Of a DNA stretch of 64,000 bases, positions 11,786 through 22,701 are shown piece after piece. The DNA lies in contig JAAOMT010000304.1 of the NCBI GenBank assembly GCA_016748015.1, positions 62,001 to 126,000 on the forward strand, read 5' to 3'. A program made the translations under genes and the position numbers. Below the pieces are notes generated by a model. It had not been told where the DNA came from. It did no database searches and was given only the letters and a program-made list of their open reading frames with translations. This stretch comes from Geosiphon pyriformis. Its lineage: Eukaryota; Glomeromycota; Glomeromycetes; Archaeosporales; Geosiphonaceae. Numbering within the stretch: position 1 is the stretch's first letter; every line of letters starts with the position of its first letter.

Positions 11786-12462
11786 ATGTTAGCTTTAAAA
11801 ACAATACTCAAATTATCTATTACTATTACTGGAAAACATATTAATTATATCCAAACAGAAATAGTTACAAATCTAGCCCCAAATTCACAAAAGTATCACC
11901 CTTATAGAAAGAACACAAGAAATTATTCTGGAATTCATCTACCAGAACTTTTGAAGCTTGCTTTGAGAGAAAACTTATGGCTCACTTCTATTAGTATTCC
12001 ACCAAATGCTACTATTTAACAAAAACTTCAACTGTGTCTTAATGAAGAAAACAGCAAATACTCCCCAATATATAAATATTTCTACATTGAAAAAACACTT
12101 CATGAATGAAAACTGGAGCTTATAGCAACAAACCTTACAAAAAAAGCTATTCAGAAACAACTCCACAACGAATTCAAGACAACAGCTGGACCTACAAACA
12201 GCCACTATAAACTAAGAGCTGCTCTTAGACTTTATGACCTATTTCACACCTGTGAAAATGTCCTACAAAACCCAATTTTACAACCCTTAAAGATTCAATA
12301 CATTGGAAAGTTCACAGAACTGAAATTTCAACAATTTTCAAACCAAATTTCTTCAATAGTCTTGGATTGTTATTTGGAAATTACAGACAGTACTTGAACT
12401 TCAATGGAACTCAGTTTTGAGGAGGAAATTATGTTACTAGACAAAATTAGAAATATTATTTA
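11786..12462 (+). pseudogene. Extra 3' reading frame of element B, function unknown
   Basis: About 220 codons lie between integrase and the 3' LTR in one frame, with only three interruptions: TAA at 12,017, TGA near 12,107 and TGA near 12,394. The two TGAs are plausible former Trp codons. The frame runs a few codons into the LTR. The product is hydrophilic and helix-rich with no clear signal peptide or membrane anchor, so an envelope is unlikely. I see no known domain. An open 3' frame of this size is unusual for a simple Ty3/gypsy element; element A also has coding-like sequence in this place (18,360-18,797). Confidence 0.55.
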
Positions 12463-13327
12463 GCATAAAATTATTTTTATAATTCCTATCATTAATTAAC
12501 ATATATTATTGTTTCAAATTATCACTTATTACATTAGCAAAATATCTGAAATTATCATTTAATTAATAACCCAATTTGTATATAATACAAATGTAACCTA
12601 ATTGTGATGATCAATTATGCAATACTCCGAACTATGTAACATTCAAAAGTTTGCCAAAATTTGTAGAAATTTGCCAAAATAATTGATAGTTCACCAAAAT
12701 ATCTAATAGTTCACAGAAATAACTTGTGGTTCGCCAAAATGTATCTTTAGTTTAGTAAAATTGTAGAAAAGAGCAAAGTTCAAGTTCATAAAATAGTGTT
12801 ATAACAAATTGTATAAAAAAAAAGCTTCTCTCTTCGAGAAAATATATCTTACTTTAGATTTATTACTTAGAACCATTTCTACACACACAAAAAAAAATAA
12901 ATATCAAATAATTTGAAAAACCAAATTTTTTAATTATTGTACTTGGAAAATCCTCAAAACCCAACTAACATTTTGAAATCGATTAGCTACCAATTTCAGT
13001 AAACTGTTAGTGACTTCAGGCCTGGATAGAAAACATTTCTTTTGATAAAATCCTATTTTTTTACATTTCTTTTATTTTATTTTTTTTTCTTATTATAATC
13101 ATTAGGGTAGTCTACAAACGAAATTCCTGTAGAAGAGTTGACTTTCACAGCAAAGTAACTGGCAAGGAATTGGCCATTCCACTTATAAGCCCAGCAGTTC
13201 AAATTATAGAAGATAATTTGAAGATAAATTCAGTTACTGGAGGTCCAACTACTTTCTGAGAACGTAAATTCACAGCAAATCAACATTACCAACATTTAAG
13301 AAAAGAGACCAAAAATCTTTGGTAACA
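12432..13327 (+). repeat. 3' LTR of element B
   Basis: 896 bp, TGTTACTAG...GGTAACA, followed by the CTGG target duplication. Relative to the 5' LTR it lacks 81 bp, deleted between two TAACT repeats. The 20-bp-period array recurs at 12,648-12,767 with more CA/TG variants at the CpG positions. Confidence 0.93.
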
Positions 13328-13331
13328 CTGG

Positions 13332-14304
13332 CACCAACAAAAGAAGAGCAAGAGCAATATTTAGAACAGCTAAACACTTAACTGTGTCAATACTGCTTAA
13401 TCCCATATGACTTCTAATATTGTAATGAGTGTAATCTTATTTACAATTTACTATCACATATGATCTACATAATCCCAGAAGAAGAAGAACCAATCAACAG
13501 CTATGTAGTCAAATCAGAATCAATTTTCAATTCCAATTTAAACTCTGACAATAAGGATGACAAAAACACCAGTTCCAGCTCTGTCCAAAATGGCAACTGA
13601 AATAACAATAATTCAAACTTAAACTCAAACTCCAAACAATAGATCATACTTTCTAATCTCACCAAGAAGCAAAAATTTAAATGGTTCAGTAATAATAATA
13701 AAGATATCATGCCAAAATACACACATGATACTAATTCAGAGTTTGATCTAAGATATCTGAGAAAAGAAGCCATAAAATTGAAACCACATTTATGCACCTG
13801 TATTAATCTCAAAATAGCACTGGAAATCTCAACAACAACAATAGTTCAATTAGCATCCAGAAGTAATTTAGCAAAAAAAGAGATTAACATCAAAGGAGGA
13901 ATAATTGATGCAGGATATATAGGAAATATTATTGCAATACTACAAAATAACTCAGAAAAAATCTATATTATAGAGCCAAATAAAAAAATAGTACAGGCAA
14001 TATTCCTGCTTCTGATTAAAATAGCTCAATTAGTATCAATAAAAAATAGGAAAGAATTAGGAATTACAGCTAAAGAGATACAGAAATTTAGATTAATAGA
14101 TAGAATAAATGTACCAGTTAATATGGCAAAAGAAGAAATTGTTAACAAGAAAGAAATTATTTTCATCCATCAATCAATTTCTATTTTACTATATAACCAG
14201 TACATGATAGCTATAGAAAGAAAAGTAAAAGACCAGATTCAAATTTTTGAGACAGAAGCAACACTTTGTAAATCAGGAGAGATTGAATTAATCAATCTAC
14301 ACAT
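13332..14304 (+). pseudogene. Element A second Cys motif and dUTPase
   Basis: Continuation of A after the B insertion. The residues here continue those before 3,911 in the same order as in C. A Cys cluster (CQYCLIPYDF, then YCNEC) lies at about 13,385-13,430 with stops, followed by an acidic/Asn-rich linker. The dUTPase is open from 13,709: motif 1 SEFDLRY (the usual AG-D reads SE-D), motif 2 SRSNLAKKEI, motif 3 GIIDAGYIGNI, motif 4 KKIVQ. After it come ~70 residues linking to RT, cut at 14,304 by an inverted solo LTR. Motif 1 and motif 4 differences suggest loss of activity. Confidence 0.82.
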
Positions 14305-15285
14305 TGTTACTGGAGGTTTTTGGTCTCTTTTCTTAAATGTTGTCGATGCTTGTTTGCTGTAAATTCACGTTTTTTGGATGTGGTTGAACCTCCAATAACT
14401 AAATTTATCTTCAAATTATCTCTTATAATTTGAACTTCTGGGCTTATAAGTAGAATGGCCAATTCCGTGCCAGTTACTTTATGTAGTTACGTTGTAGTAA
14501 ATGTCAACTCTTTCTCAGGAATTGCTCATCTGAAAGCTTACTAAAAATGTGTAGTTACTTTGCTGTGAAAGTCAACTCTTCTACAAGAATCTTGTCTGTA
14601 GGCTACCCTAATGATTGTAATAAGAAAAGAAAAAAAAAAATAGAAGAAATGTAAAAGAAATAGAATTTTGTCAAGAGAAACGTTTTCTATCCAGGTCTGG
14701 AGTCACTAACAGTTTACTGAAATTGGTAGCTAATCAATTTCAAAATGTTAGTTGGGTTTTGAAGATTTTCCAAGTGCAATAATTTAAAGAATTTGGTTTT
14801 TCAAATTATTTGATATTTATTTTTTTTTGTGTGTATAGGAATAGTTCTAAGTGATAAATCTAAAGTAAGATACATTTTCTCAAAAAGAGAAGCTCTTCTT
14901 TTATACAACTTGTTGTAACACTATTCTATGAACTTGAACTTTGCTATTTTCTACAATTTTGCTGAACTAAAGATACATTTCGGCAAACTACAAGTTATTT
15001 CTGCGAACTATTAAATATTTTGGTAAACTATCAATTATTTCGGCAAATTTCTACAAATTTTGGCGAACTTTTGAATGTTACATAGTTTGGGGTATTGTAT
15101 GATTGATCATTGCAATTAGGTTACATTTGTGTTGTGTACAATTTGGGTTATTAATTAAATGATAATTTTGGACATTTTTGCTAATGTAATAAGTGATAAT
15201 TTGAAACAATAATATATGCTAATTAATGATAGGAATTATAAGATAATTTCATGCTAAATAATATCTCTAATTTTGTCTGATAACA
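14305..15285 (-). repeat. Solo LTR of the B family, inverted, inside element A
   Basis: 981-bp reverse-complement copy of the B LTR. On the plus strand it begins TGTTACTGGAGG and ends GATAACA. No internal region is attached. Flanks read ACAT (14,301-14,304) and TCAT (15,286-15,289), a 4-bp target duplication with one mismatch. A's coding sequence continues on both sides exactly as in element C. Solo LTRs arise by recombination between the two LTRs of a full element. The 20-bp motif array is present at about 14,949-15,072. Confidence 0.9.
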
Positions 15286-18200
15286 TCATATCAGCCAAAA
15301 ACCACAGTCACATCAAAATTTTTATTTACAACAACACAGAAGATATCATCGAGATACCAGAAGATACTATCATTGGATATTTAACCACTAAAATTAAAGA
15401 CCAGCTGCCAAACACTATTTCAGATTTTTCACAACTGTGTAGATATGTAGATATTACATTTCAAACAATATACAAACAAGAAAATGTTATTTGCTCCAAC
15501 CAAAACAATTGGAACAAATAAACATAGAAAACTTAGATTCATTTCAACAGATACAACTCAAAATATTACTCAACAACTTTACCAATATTTTTGCAAGTGA
15601 AAATAAGTTTGGCAGAACTGACATAATCCAACATCAGATCAAGATTGAAGATGCAATGCCAATCAAACAAAGAGCATACAGAGTACCACCAGCCAGTCAT
15701 GAGATTATTTGTCAAGAAATCAATTGGATACTTGATAATGGGTTAATTCAATCATCAATGAGTCTATGGTTATTACCAGTGGTACTAATTCATAAAAAAA
15801 ATAGAAAAATCCGTTTTTGTGTGGATTACTGGAATCTTAATAGAGTAACCAAGGGAAATAGCTACTCAATTCCAAAGATCCAAGAACTTTTTGATGCTTT
15901 TAGAGAAAAAAAATGGTTCTTGACTTTAGACTTAGACAGCAGTTATTGGCAAGTAACTATGAAACCAGAGGATAAAGAGAAAATAACTTTTACAATCCAA
16001 GAAAAAAATTTTGAGTTTGAGGTAATGCCATTCAGCTTGATAAATGTGCCAACAACATTCCAACAGCTTATGAAAATTATCTATACTGGACTGTTATGGA
16101 AATTGGTAGTTGTATATTTAGATAATACCAATGTGTTCTCAAAGACATTTAATAATCATTTATATCATCTCCAATAAGTATTTGAAAGACTAAAAAGAGC
16201 CAAATTGAAGCTAAATGCCACCAAATGCTTCTTTAAAAAAACAGAATTGAAATTTTTGAGATATGTTGTAAGCAAAAATAGCATTAAAATAGATCCAGAC
16301 AAAATTGAAATAGTCAAAAACTTTCCAGTACTTACCAACTTGACCAAATTATGAGCATTTTTGGAATTTGTAGGATACTACTGTCACTTCATCAAAAACT
16401 TTTCTAAAATAGCTCAACCATTATACCAGCTTCAAACAAAAAACACCAAATATGATTGGACAGAAACTCTGCAAGAAGCTTTTGATATATTAAGAAAAAA
16501 GCTTATTCAAGCTTTAGTATTGATCTATTCAGATTATAGTAAGTCATTCATAATCACAACAAATACATTGGATCAAACATTGGAAACAGTACTATCTCAA
16601 AAAAAACCAGATGGATGAGAACATCTGGTAGCTTACACTAGCAGAAGCTTAAGTCCAACTGAAAAGAACTATTGAACTCCAGCATTAGAACACTTAGCTA
16701 TCTATTGGGCTGTTATTAAATAAAAAAAATACTTAAGTTAAAAATTTGATGTTTACACTAATTATAAAAGATTGACTTCAATCCAGAAGCCAGAATTTGG
16801 AGATAATCACCATGCCAGATAGAAGATAAAACTTTTACCATTTAATTATACAGTATATTACAAAAAAAAAAATGGAAATACTGACAGTTTGTCGAGAATG
16901 AAACAAATCTAAGAACATTTTAATCCAAAAATATAACAAAATTTAAACAGTTAAAAACAAAAATATAACAAAAAATGAACATACAAAAATATCAACAACT
17001 CTAGCACTATATAATACTCAACAGTTCAAAAAAAAATTATCTCAAAAGAAACAAAACAACATAAAACAACAATTAAAATATTTTATCAATCATCAAAATA
17101 TACTTTATCAAAAAAACAAAAGAAATTCAAATCAACCAACCAGAGTAATTACAAAATCAGAGAAAGAGACAATATTATTTAACATGTACTCAGATCTAAC
17201 AGCAGGACATTTTTACAAAAAAGCAACCATAAAAAAATCAGAAAAAGATACTATTGATCATCAATATATCCAGATATCATCTAATATGTTCAAAATTGTA
17301 ATGCTTGTCAAAGAAGAAAAGGAACAAAATCCAGTGAACCATTGAGACCAATTAAAGTAAAACAACTATTCGATCACATTGGTATTAACTTAGTCAGATT
17401 ACTAACAATTACCAACAGAGGCAACAGATATATTGTAGTAGCCATGAATTATCTCACTAAATGGCCAGAAGCAAAAGCCATTCAAAAAGCAGATGCAAAA
17501 TCCATTTCCAAATTCGTTCATTAAAATCTAATTTGTTGACATAGATGTCCAAAAGAATTGTTATCTGATCAAGGAACTCACTTTGTGAATAAAACCTTAG
17601 CAGAACTAAATCAAAAATTTGAAATCAAAAAACCATTATTATCACCATATTATCCACAAACAAATGGGCTAGTTGAAAGATTCAACAGAATATTGTGTGA
17701 AGCAATAGCCAAAATCAGCCAAAAAAACCAGAAAAAATAGGATTTGTTTATACCATCAATATTATTTGCTTATTAAACAATAAAGCAAGACACTATACAA
17801 GCAACACCATTTGAATTAGTATATGATAGAACAGCAATACTACCAGTTAAGATAAAAGTTAAAACATATCCAACAGAACCAATAACAGAAGAAAATTTTC
17901 AAAAAACATTGTTGAAAAAAATATATAACTTAATGAAGACACTAAAAAACAAATGGTGAAGAGCAGCTGATAATATCCAAAAGTCACAAAAAAAACAAAA
18001 AAAAAGACATGATAACCAACTACTAGATAAATCAGTTAAATTCAAGATTGAAGACAAAGTACTCTTATATTGTACCAAAGCAGAAAAACAATGGAGTGGA
18101 AAATTTGACCCCAAATAGGATAAACCATTTTACATAGAAGAAATTTTAGGAAATGAAGCTTATAAATTAAAATAGAACAACAAAATTTTAGCCAAAACAG

Positions 18201-18350
18201 CACATGATGATTGACTGAAATTATATTGCCATATAGTATTATCATCTACCAATAATATTTCACAACTGAAAGTACAACAAATACTAATCCAACCAGATAA
18301 GATTTCACAAGATCTGGAACCAATCATAATCATTGAACCAAACACATAAA
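15286..18350 (+). pseudogene. Element A RT, RNase H and integrase
   Basis: Resumes after the solo LTR; one frame change near 15,485. The long RT frame 15,491-16,177 contains LTLDLDSSYWQVTM and VVYLDNTNVFS (YLDD changed to YLDN). RNase H at 16,500-16,900 is eroded. The integrase zinc domain is poor. In the core, VAMNYLTKWPEA shows the first catalytic Asp as Asn, while LLSDQGTHF and NGLVERFNRI are kept. The C-terminal KAEKQWSGKF region matches B. Stops at 16,177, 16,352, 17,522 and 17,738 and frameshifts disable it. Overall residue identity to B is high enough to align without gaps through RT and integrase. Confidence 0.87.
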
Positions 18351-18359
18351 ATTGAACAA

Positions 18360-18797
18360 CTAAAAGAGTATATAAATACATGATATACACAACAAAAACA
18401 ACATCAGAAAAATTGAAATCACAGACAACATCTATTCACTAGCACAACAACTATTTCAACTGATTTAACAACAAGAAATAGAAATTACAATTAATCAACA
18501 AACCATCAGATATAAAAACACCAAAAAGAAACCATGAAATAAAATATGGAAAAAAACAGAAAACACTGTTAACAAAATAATCACAAAGGTGAAATTAGCA
18601 ATAGAAACACAACCAAAAGTCAAGAGTTGACTATTAAAACTTGAAATTAGTGGATACAACAATTTCCAAGAAACTTTTGTTACTTTTACTTGGAACAATA
18701 CCTGAATATTCAGAATTTATACACAATGTTACTCATAGAATAGAAGAAGTATATTATTATTAGCAAGTAGAGATTAGCCAATTAGAAGTAGATGTAG
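18360..18797 (+). other. Post-integrase segment of element A, coding-like
   Basis: Between the integrase end and the LTR, one frame (about 18,400-18,750) gives a helix-rich, Lys/Gln/Asn-rich chain interrupted by TAA, TGA, TGA and TGA. This corresponds in position to the extra frame of B, but I see no residue similarity. Function unknown. Confidence 0.4.
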
Positions 18798-18799
18798 TA

Positions 18800-19592
18800 A
18801 ATGTGGAATTCCAGGATTCCTTTCAGAGGAATTGCAGGATTCCAGAAATTTTAGGATTCTCTGGTGAGGAATCACAGGATTCCAGAATTTTAGGATTTCT
18901 ATCATTAGGAATTGCAGAATTTCTGTCACAAGGAATTGAAGAATTGAGGAATTTCAAATATGTATATATAACAGTAGTGTTAGAAGCAGAAAAGACAGAA
19001 AAAAACACCAAGAATTCTTAACTTAGTTACCACAATTCTCAAATAAATAATTATTCACTATATCAAATTCATTCTTCACTATCAACACTTCATGTTAATA
19101 GTAACTAATACTTAATTATATTGGAACAATAGCTCTTGATCACAGCTATTGATAAGATACTAACTTGCAAATTGCCTTGGCTTATTTTTTATTTTCTCTT
19201 TTATCTTTTCTTTATTTTCTTTGTTGTTTACTAACTTGATTAAAGGATTACTCTTAGAGAACTTATGAAAGAATAAACTTGCTTAAAACAATACTTACTC
19301 TTGGAGAACTTATGGAGGAACTGATATCAGGAAACAGTACTGATATACACTTATGGAAAATATTGTACCAAGAGAATCATCAACCATCAAGCTGAGCAAG
19401 CAATTGATGAAACTATAGTTTCAGAAAACTACTGATAAAACAGTTATCATTGAATCTCTGTTCATTATACAAAGAACTCTATTGAAAAACCTTCAGATAA
19501 AATACCTTCAGATTATTATCATCACCAATCACTTTGAGCACCAAGTTACGGGTTTGTTATTTACTCAACACCCCAAATAATCATCTGTAACA
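18800..19592 (+). repeat. Single LTR between elements A and C
   Basis: The right part (19,165-19,592) matches the LTR remnant at 1-422 and ends in TAACA. A primer-binding site and the gag of element C follow directly. Only one LTR copy lies between A's 3' end and C's 5' end. The left boundary is uncertain; TGTGGAATTCC near 18,801 would give TG...CA ends. A cluster of GGAATTCC/AGGATTCC-like repeats fills 18,800-18,960 and can pair with itself. Confidence 0.65.
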
Positions 19593-19594
19593 TT

Positions 19595-19612
19595 TGGTGC
19601 TTTCTGTGAGGT
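19595..19612 (+). other. Primer-binding site of element C
   Basis: TGGTGCTTTCTGTGAGG, two bases after the LTR end at 19,592, with the same core as A and B. Confidence 0.7.
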
Positions 19613-19651
19613 TTAATTCTATAGAGAACCAGTACCAACAACTAATCAACA

Positions 19652-21750
19652 GTGGCAGAATCAGAAATTATAGAAGCCAACTACTTAGAATTCGCCAAAT
19701 TTTTGTTCCAAAAGTACAGCCAACAGTTAGAACTAAACAACAACCATTATCCAGCAGAACCAGCCTTCAACTATTATGTTAATGATAAAATCACAGACTG
19801 TTTAGAAGGAACTATTAATATTGAGTCAGTAAGAAAAAACTTTTATACAGAATTATTTCAACACACCAGCTTACCAAGAAATTACAGTTTTGCCCCAATC
19901 ATCAGGGAAATTGATCAAACCATTGAAAAATACATGCAACAACAATTTTCTATTACTTATGCAGACCAAGGCAAGAGAAAATTACAAACATCAGCAGTAA
20001 CACCCAGAAGAATACAACCACCTACTTGGAAGAAAACAAGAGTTGAATCACCAGCTCAGCCATCATATCATTATATATCTAAAAGTGCCATCAACTTCCT
20101 ATCAGTAGACATGTCCACATCAAACATGACATTAACATTTGGATAATTCCCATTCTAGAGTAAACAAAGTAAAGCAGAATTATTGGGAACTTTTGGTGAT
20201 TACTTTGAAGGATTTAAATCACAATCATTAACACCATCAGGATTTTGATTGCCACCTCTTCAACCTGATTTCAGAACTGCAAGTCTGTGGGAAGTAACAA
20301 AATTGGAAAAAGAACAAGAAAAACAAGAGAAAGAAGAATCTGAAGATCAGAAATTTACTTACCAAAACCCGATCCTAGAAAATCTGGAAGTTAGAACTCT
20401 AAATGTTCAAACTCTGCGAAGCCCAAATTTGGAAAATCCAGAAATTGAAACTCTGAATATCCAAGCACCACCAAATCAAAACAATCCAAACCCTGAAATC
20501 ATTAATCAGCACTTACCTCCAAATATTGTCATCAATCACCTACTGATTAATCTAATAGTCGAATCTATTCAGCAGCCACCTCAACAACCAAATCTGCAAA
20601 TCCAACAGCTGCAAGGACCACCTCAGCAACTACCAAAGCAACAACAACTGTTACAGCAGTCACAACAACAACTGAATGTAAACCAAATGGCTTATGCACC
20701 CATCGCCAAGTTAGAAAACTTTACCGGTAAAGAAGACAATGCCCAAGCATAGATCAATAACGTCTTCAAAACCATCATAGCAAACAATTGGGATGACGCC
20801 AGAGCCCTATAGGCAATCCCATACTTTCTCAAAGAAACTGCCAATTCTTGGTACCAGAGTTTAGCCACCAGACCACAAACATTCCAACAATTTAAAACTG
20901 CCTTTCTGGAATATTTTAGCAACAATAACAGTATTAATTGTCTAACCAATACTTTCACTACAATCAAACAGAATAATACTGAAGCAGTCACCACATACTT
21001 AAAATGTTTTCATAGAGTCCTATGCCAAATTCAAGCCATTGATGCCGTGTATTTCACAGAACCCCAGATTCTCAACCAGTTTATTCGTGGCCTGCGCAGT
21101 AGTATTTTGCAGCATATATGCCCATTACACCTAGCCAACCTTTAAACTATAGTCACATATGCCAGAAATTTCAAATTAGCTGAGCTAGAAGCCAACCACG
21201 CTCAAGCTGTGAATTTAGTAAAGAATAGATCATCTGATTTGGATTCCAAATTGAAGCAAATTAGTGATACCATCAATCTGAAAATTGAGGGATACTTAGC
21301 TAACAACCATCAATCCATTTATTAATCTCCCCAAAGATACAACAACCAAGGAAATGCTAATCGTTTCCAAAATCAAGCATGTCCCTCATTGTCAACCAAT
21401 CAGCCGTGGCAGCAGGAAACATGTGTTTGTCACAACTGTAGTAAACAAGGTTATATAAGAGCCAACTGCAATGCTTATAACTGATGATCAGAAAATCAAC
21501 ATCAAAACCCCGATCACCAATTTCAAAACCTGAATCAGTATCAAAGTCAAGATCAATACCAAAACATTTACCTGCCAATGACACAGCAGCCAATTTATCA
21601 ATCACCAGTATATCAAACTTTAGTTTATCAACTACAGCCACCAGCAATATATCAACTACAGCCACCTGTAATATATCAACTGCAGCAACAAGTAATCTAT
21701 CAACCTCAATCAATTCAACCACTGCCACAAAATTCAGTTAATATAATGTT
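19652..21750 (+). pseudogene. Element C gag
   Basis: The frame begins at GTG 19,652 (GTGGCAGAATCAG), conserved with A; the first in-frame ATG is about 280 bases further on. The N-terminal domain is open to 20,146. A Glu/Gln/Pro-rich linker with short repeated phrases (LENPEIETLNIQ type) runs to 20,690. The capsid-like domain at 20,690-21,140 contains IPYFLKETANSWYQSL. The zinc knuckle at about 21,420-21,470 is CHNCSKQGYIRANC: the spacing is right but Tyr replaces His. The tail holds tandem YQLQPP-type repeats (21,610-21,700). Stops near 20,144, 20,156, 20,750, 20,810, 21,145 and 21,323 inactivate it. Confidence 0.8.
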
Positions 21751-22690
21751 AGACAACTTCAGGCTTAGAATCACACAAAACTGGAGATCAGCAATGGTTG
21801 TCTACCAACTGATCCCCAGTTTTTCCAATGCACCATTAGGATCATGTTCTTGGAATTCGGGCACCAGTGTCACCCAAAACCCAAATTCCCAGAACTATTT
21901 AAGTCTTCTGGTTACTCCAGCAAATGCCACACCCAACAACTTGGAAACCAACCCAACTCAAAAACTTACCAGCAATATCTTATCAGCAATTGTCACCAAC
22001 AACAAGTCCTTAGCAGCCATTTTCTCATTTAAACTGGAGGAACCATCTCAACTACTCTTATTTAGTGGAGCCACCCTTGAAAAGAAACCAATTACCGCGA
22101 TGTATATAGATGCTAAGGTTGATGAACACCCCATCAAACTAATATTAGACAGTGGTTCAGCAGATAGCATTATTATCTGACAACTCATAGATTAATTAGG
22201 TCACCAAGTTGATCAAGCTGCCAGCGCCTGAATTATAACTGCTAATAGAACCACCAAGACACCTATAGGTGAAATTGATGACTTTCCTATTGAAATAAAT
22301 GGCATCATCATACCCATCAAAGTTCTTGTAATGGAAGCCACTCAGTACCAAGTTCTTGTTGGAAATAATTGGCTATCCAAAACAAATGCTATACTCAATT
22401 GGACGATGCAAAAGCTCCAACTGAGCCAAAATGGTCAATATACTCGGGCATCAGCAATATGTAGACACTTTAAACCAACCAACTTGCAGCCACTAATTGA
22501 ATTTGAAGAGGAAGCAAAGAAACCAACATGAAAAGCATATCAGATTTTGTGGGCCGACATTGATCACAATGAACTGCTGCTCATATTTGCCTGGGATGAA
22601 AACAACCATGGAAAAAGAAAACAAAGAGAAGAACATACCTGGGAAACCACCATTGGTGCTTGGATTGATGACAACTAAAATGAGTTGCCA
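21751..22690 (+). pseudogene. Element C protease
   Basis: Retropepsin-like domain with the intact catalytic triplet in LILDSGSADS (about 22,137-22,166). The conserved flap-side sequence EIDDFPIEINGIIIPIKVLV and the GNNWLSKTNAILNW stretch lie at about 22,270-22,400. The frame is open at the active site but broken just after by TGA near 22,180 and two further stops. It would cleave Gag-Pol. Of the three elements only C retains D-S-G. Confidence 0.78.
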
Positions 22691-22701
22691 CCTACACTTA
22701 G

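Larger units (their letters stand above)
3912..13327 (+). mobile_element. Ty3/gypsy element B, full-length, nested in element A
   Basis: A 9.4-kb LTR retrotransposon with both LTRs (3,912-4,888 and 12,432-13,327), each beginning TGTTAC and ending TAACA. A perfect 4-bp target duplication, CTGG, lies at 3,908-3,911 and 13,328-13,331. Coding order: Gag with CCHC knuckle, aspartic protease, Cys-rich module, dUTPase, RT, RNase H, integrase with a GPY/F-like end, then an extra 3' reading frame. A purine-rich tract (GAGGAGGAAAT) precedes the 3' LTR. Frames are long but interrupted by stops, many at positions where relatives have Gln, Trp or Arg. Inserted in the same orientation as A. Confidence 0.93.
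1..19592 (+). mobile_element. Ty3/gypsy element A, dUTPase type, decayed and twice interrupted
   Basis: Degenerate LTR retrotransposon on the plus strand. Its internal order is Gag, aspartic protease, Cys-rich module, dUTPase, RT, RNase H, integrase. The reading frame stops at 3,911 and resumes at 13,332, and stops again near 14,304 and resumes near 15,290. The missing stretches are a complete B element and an inverted solo LTR. Comparison with element C (19,593-24,589) shows that the flanks of both insertions are continuous in C. The 5' LTR is cut by the window edge. The only LTR downstream ends at 19,592 and leads straight into element C. Numerous stops and frameshifts make it non-autonomous. 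Confidence 0.88.

Noticed and set aside
11786-12462. Envelope gene, which would make B an endogenous errantivirus-like element.
   Set aside because: No signal peptide, membrane anchor or cleavage site seen; the product is hydrophilic.
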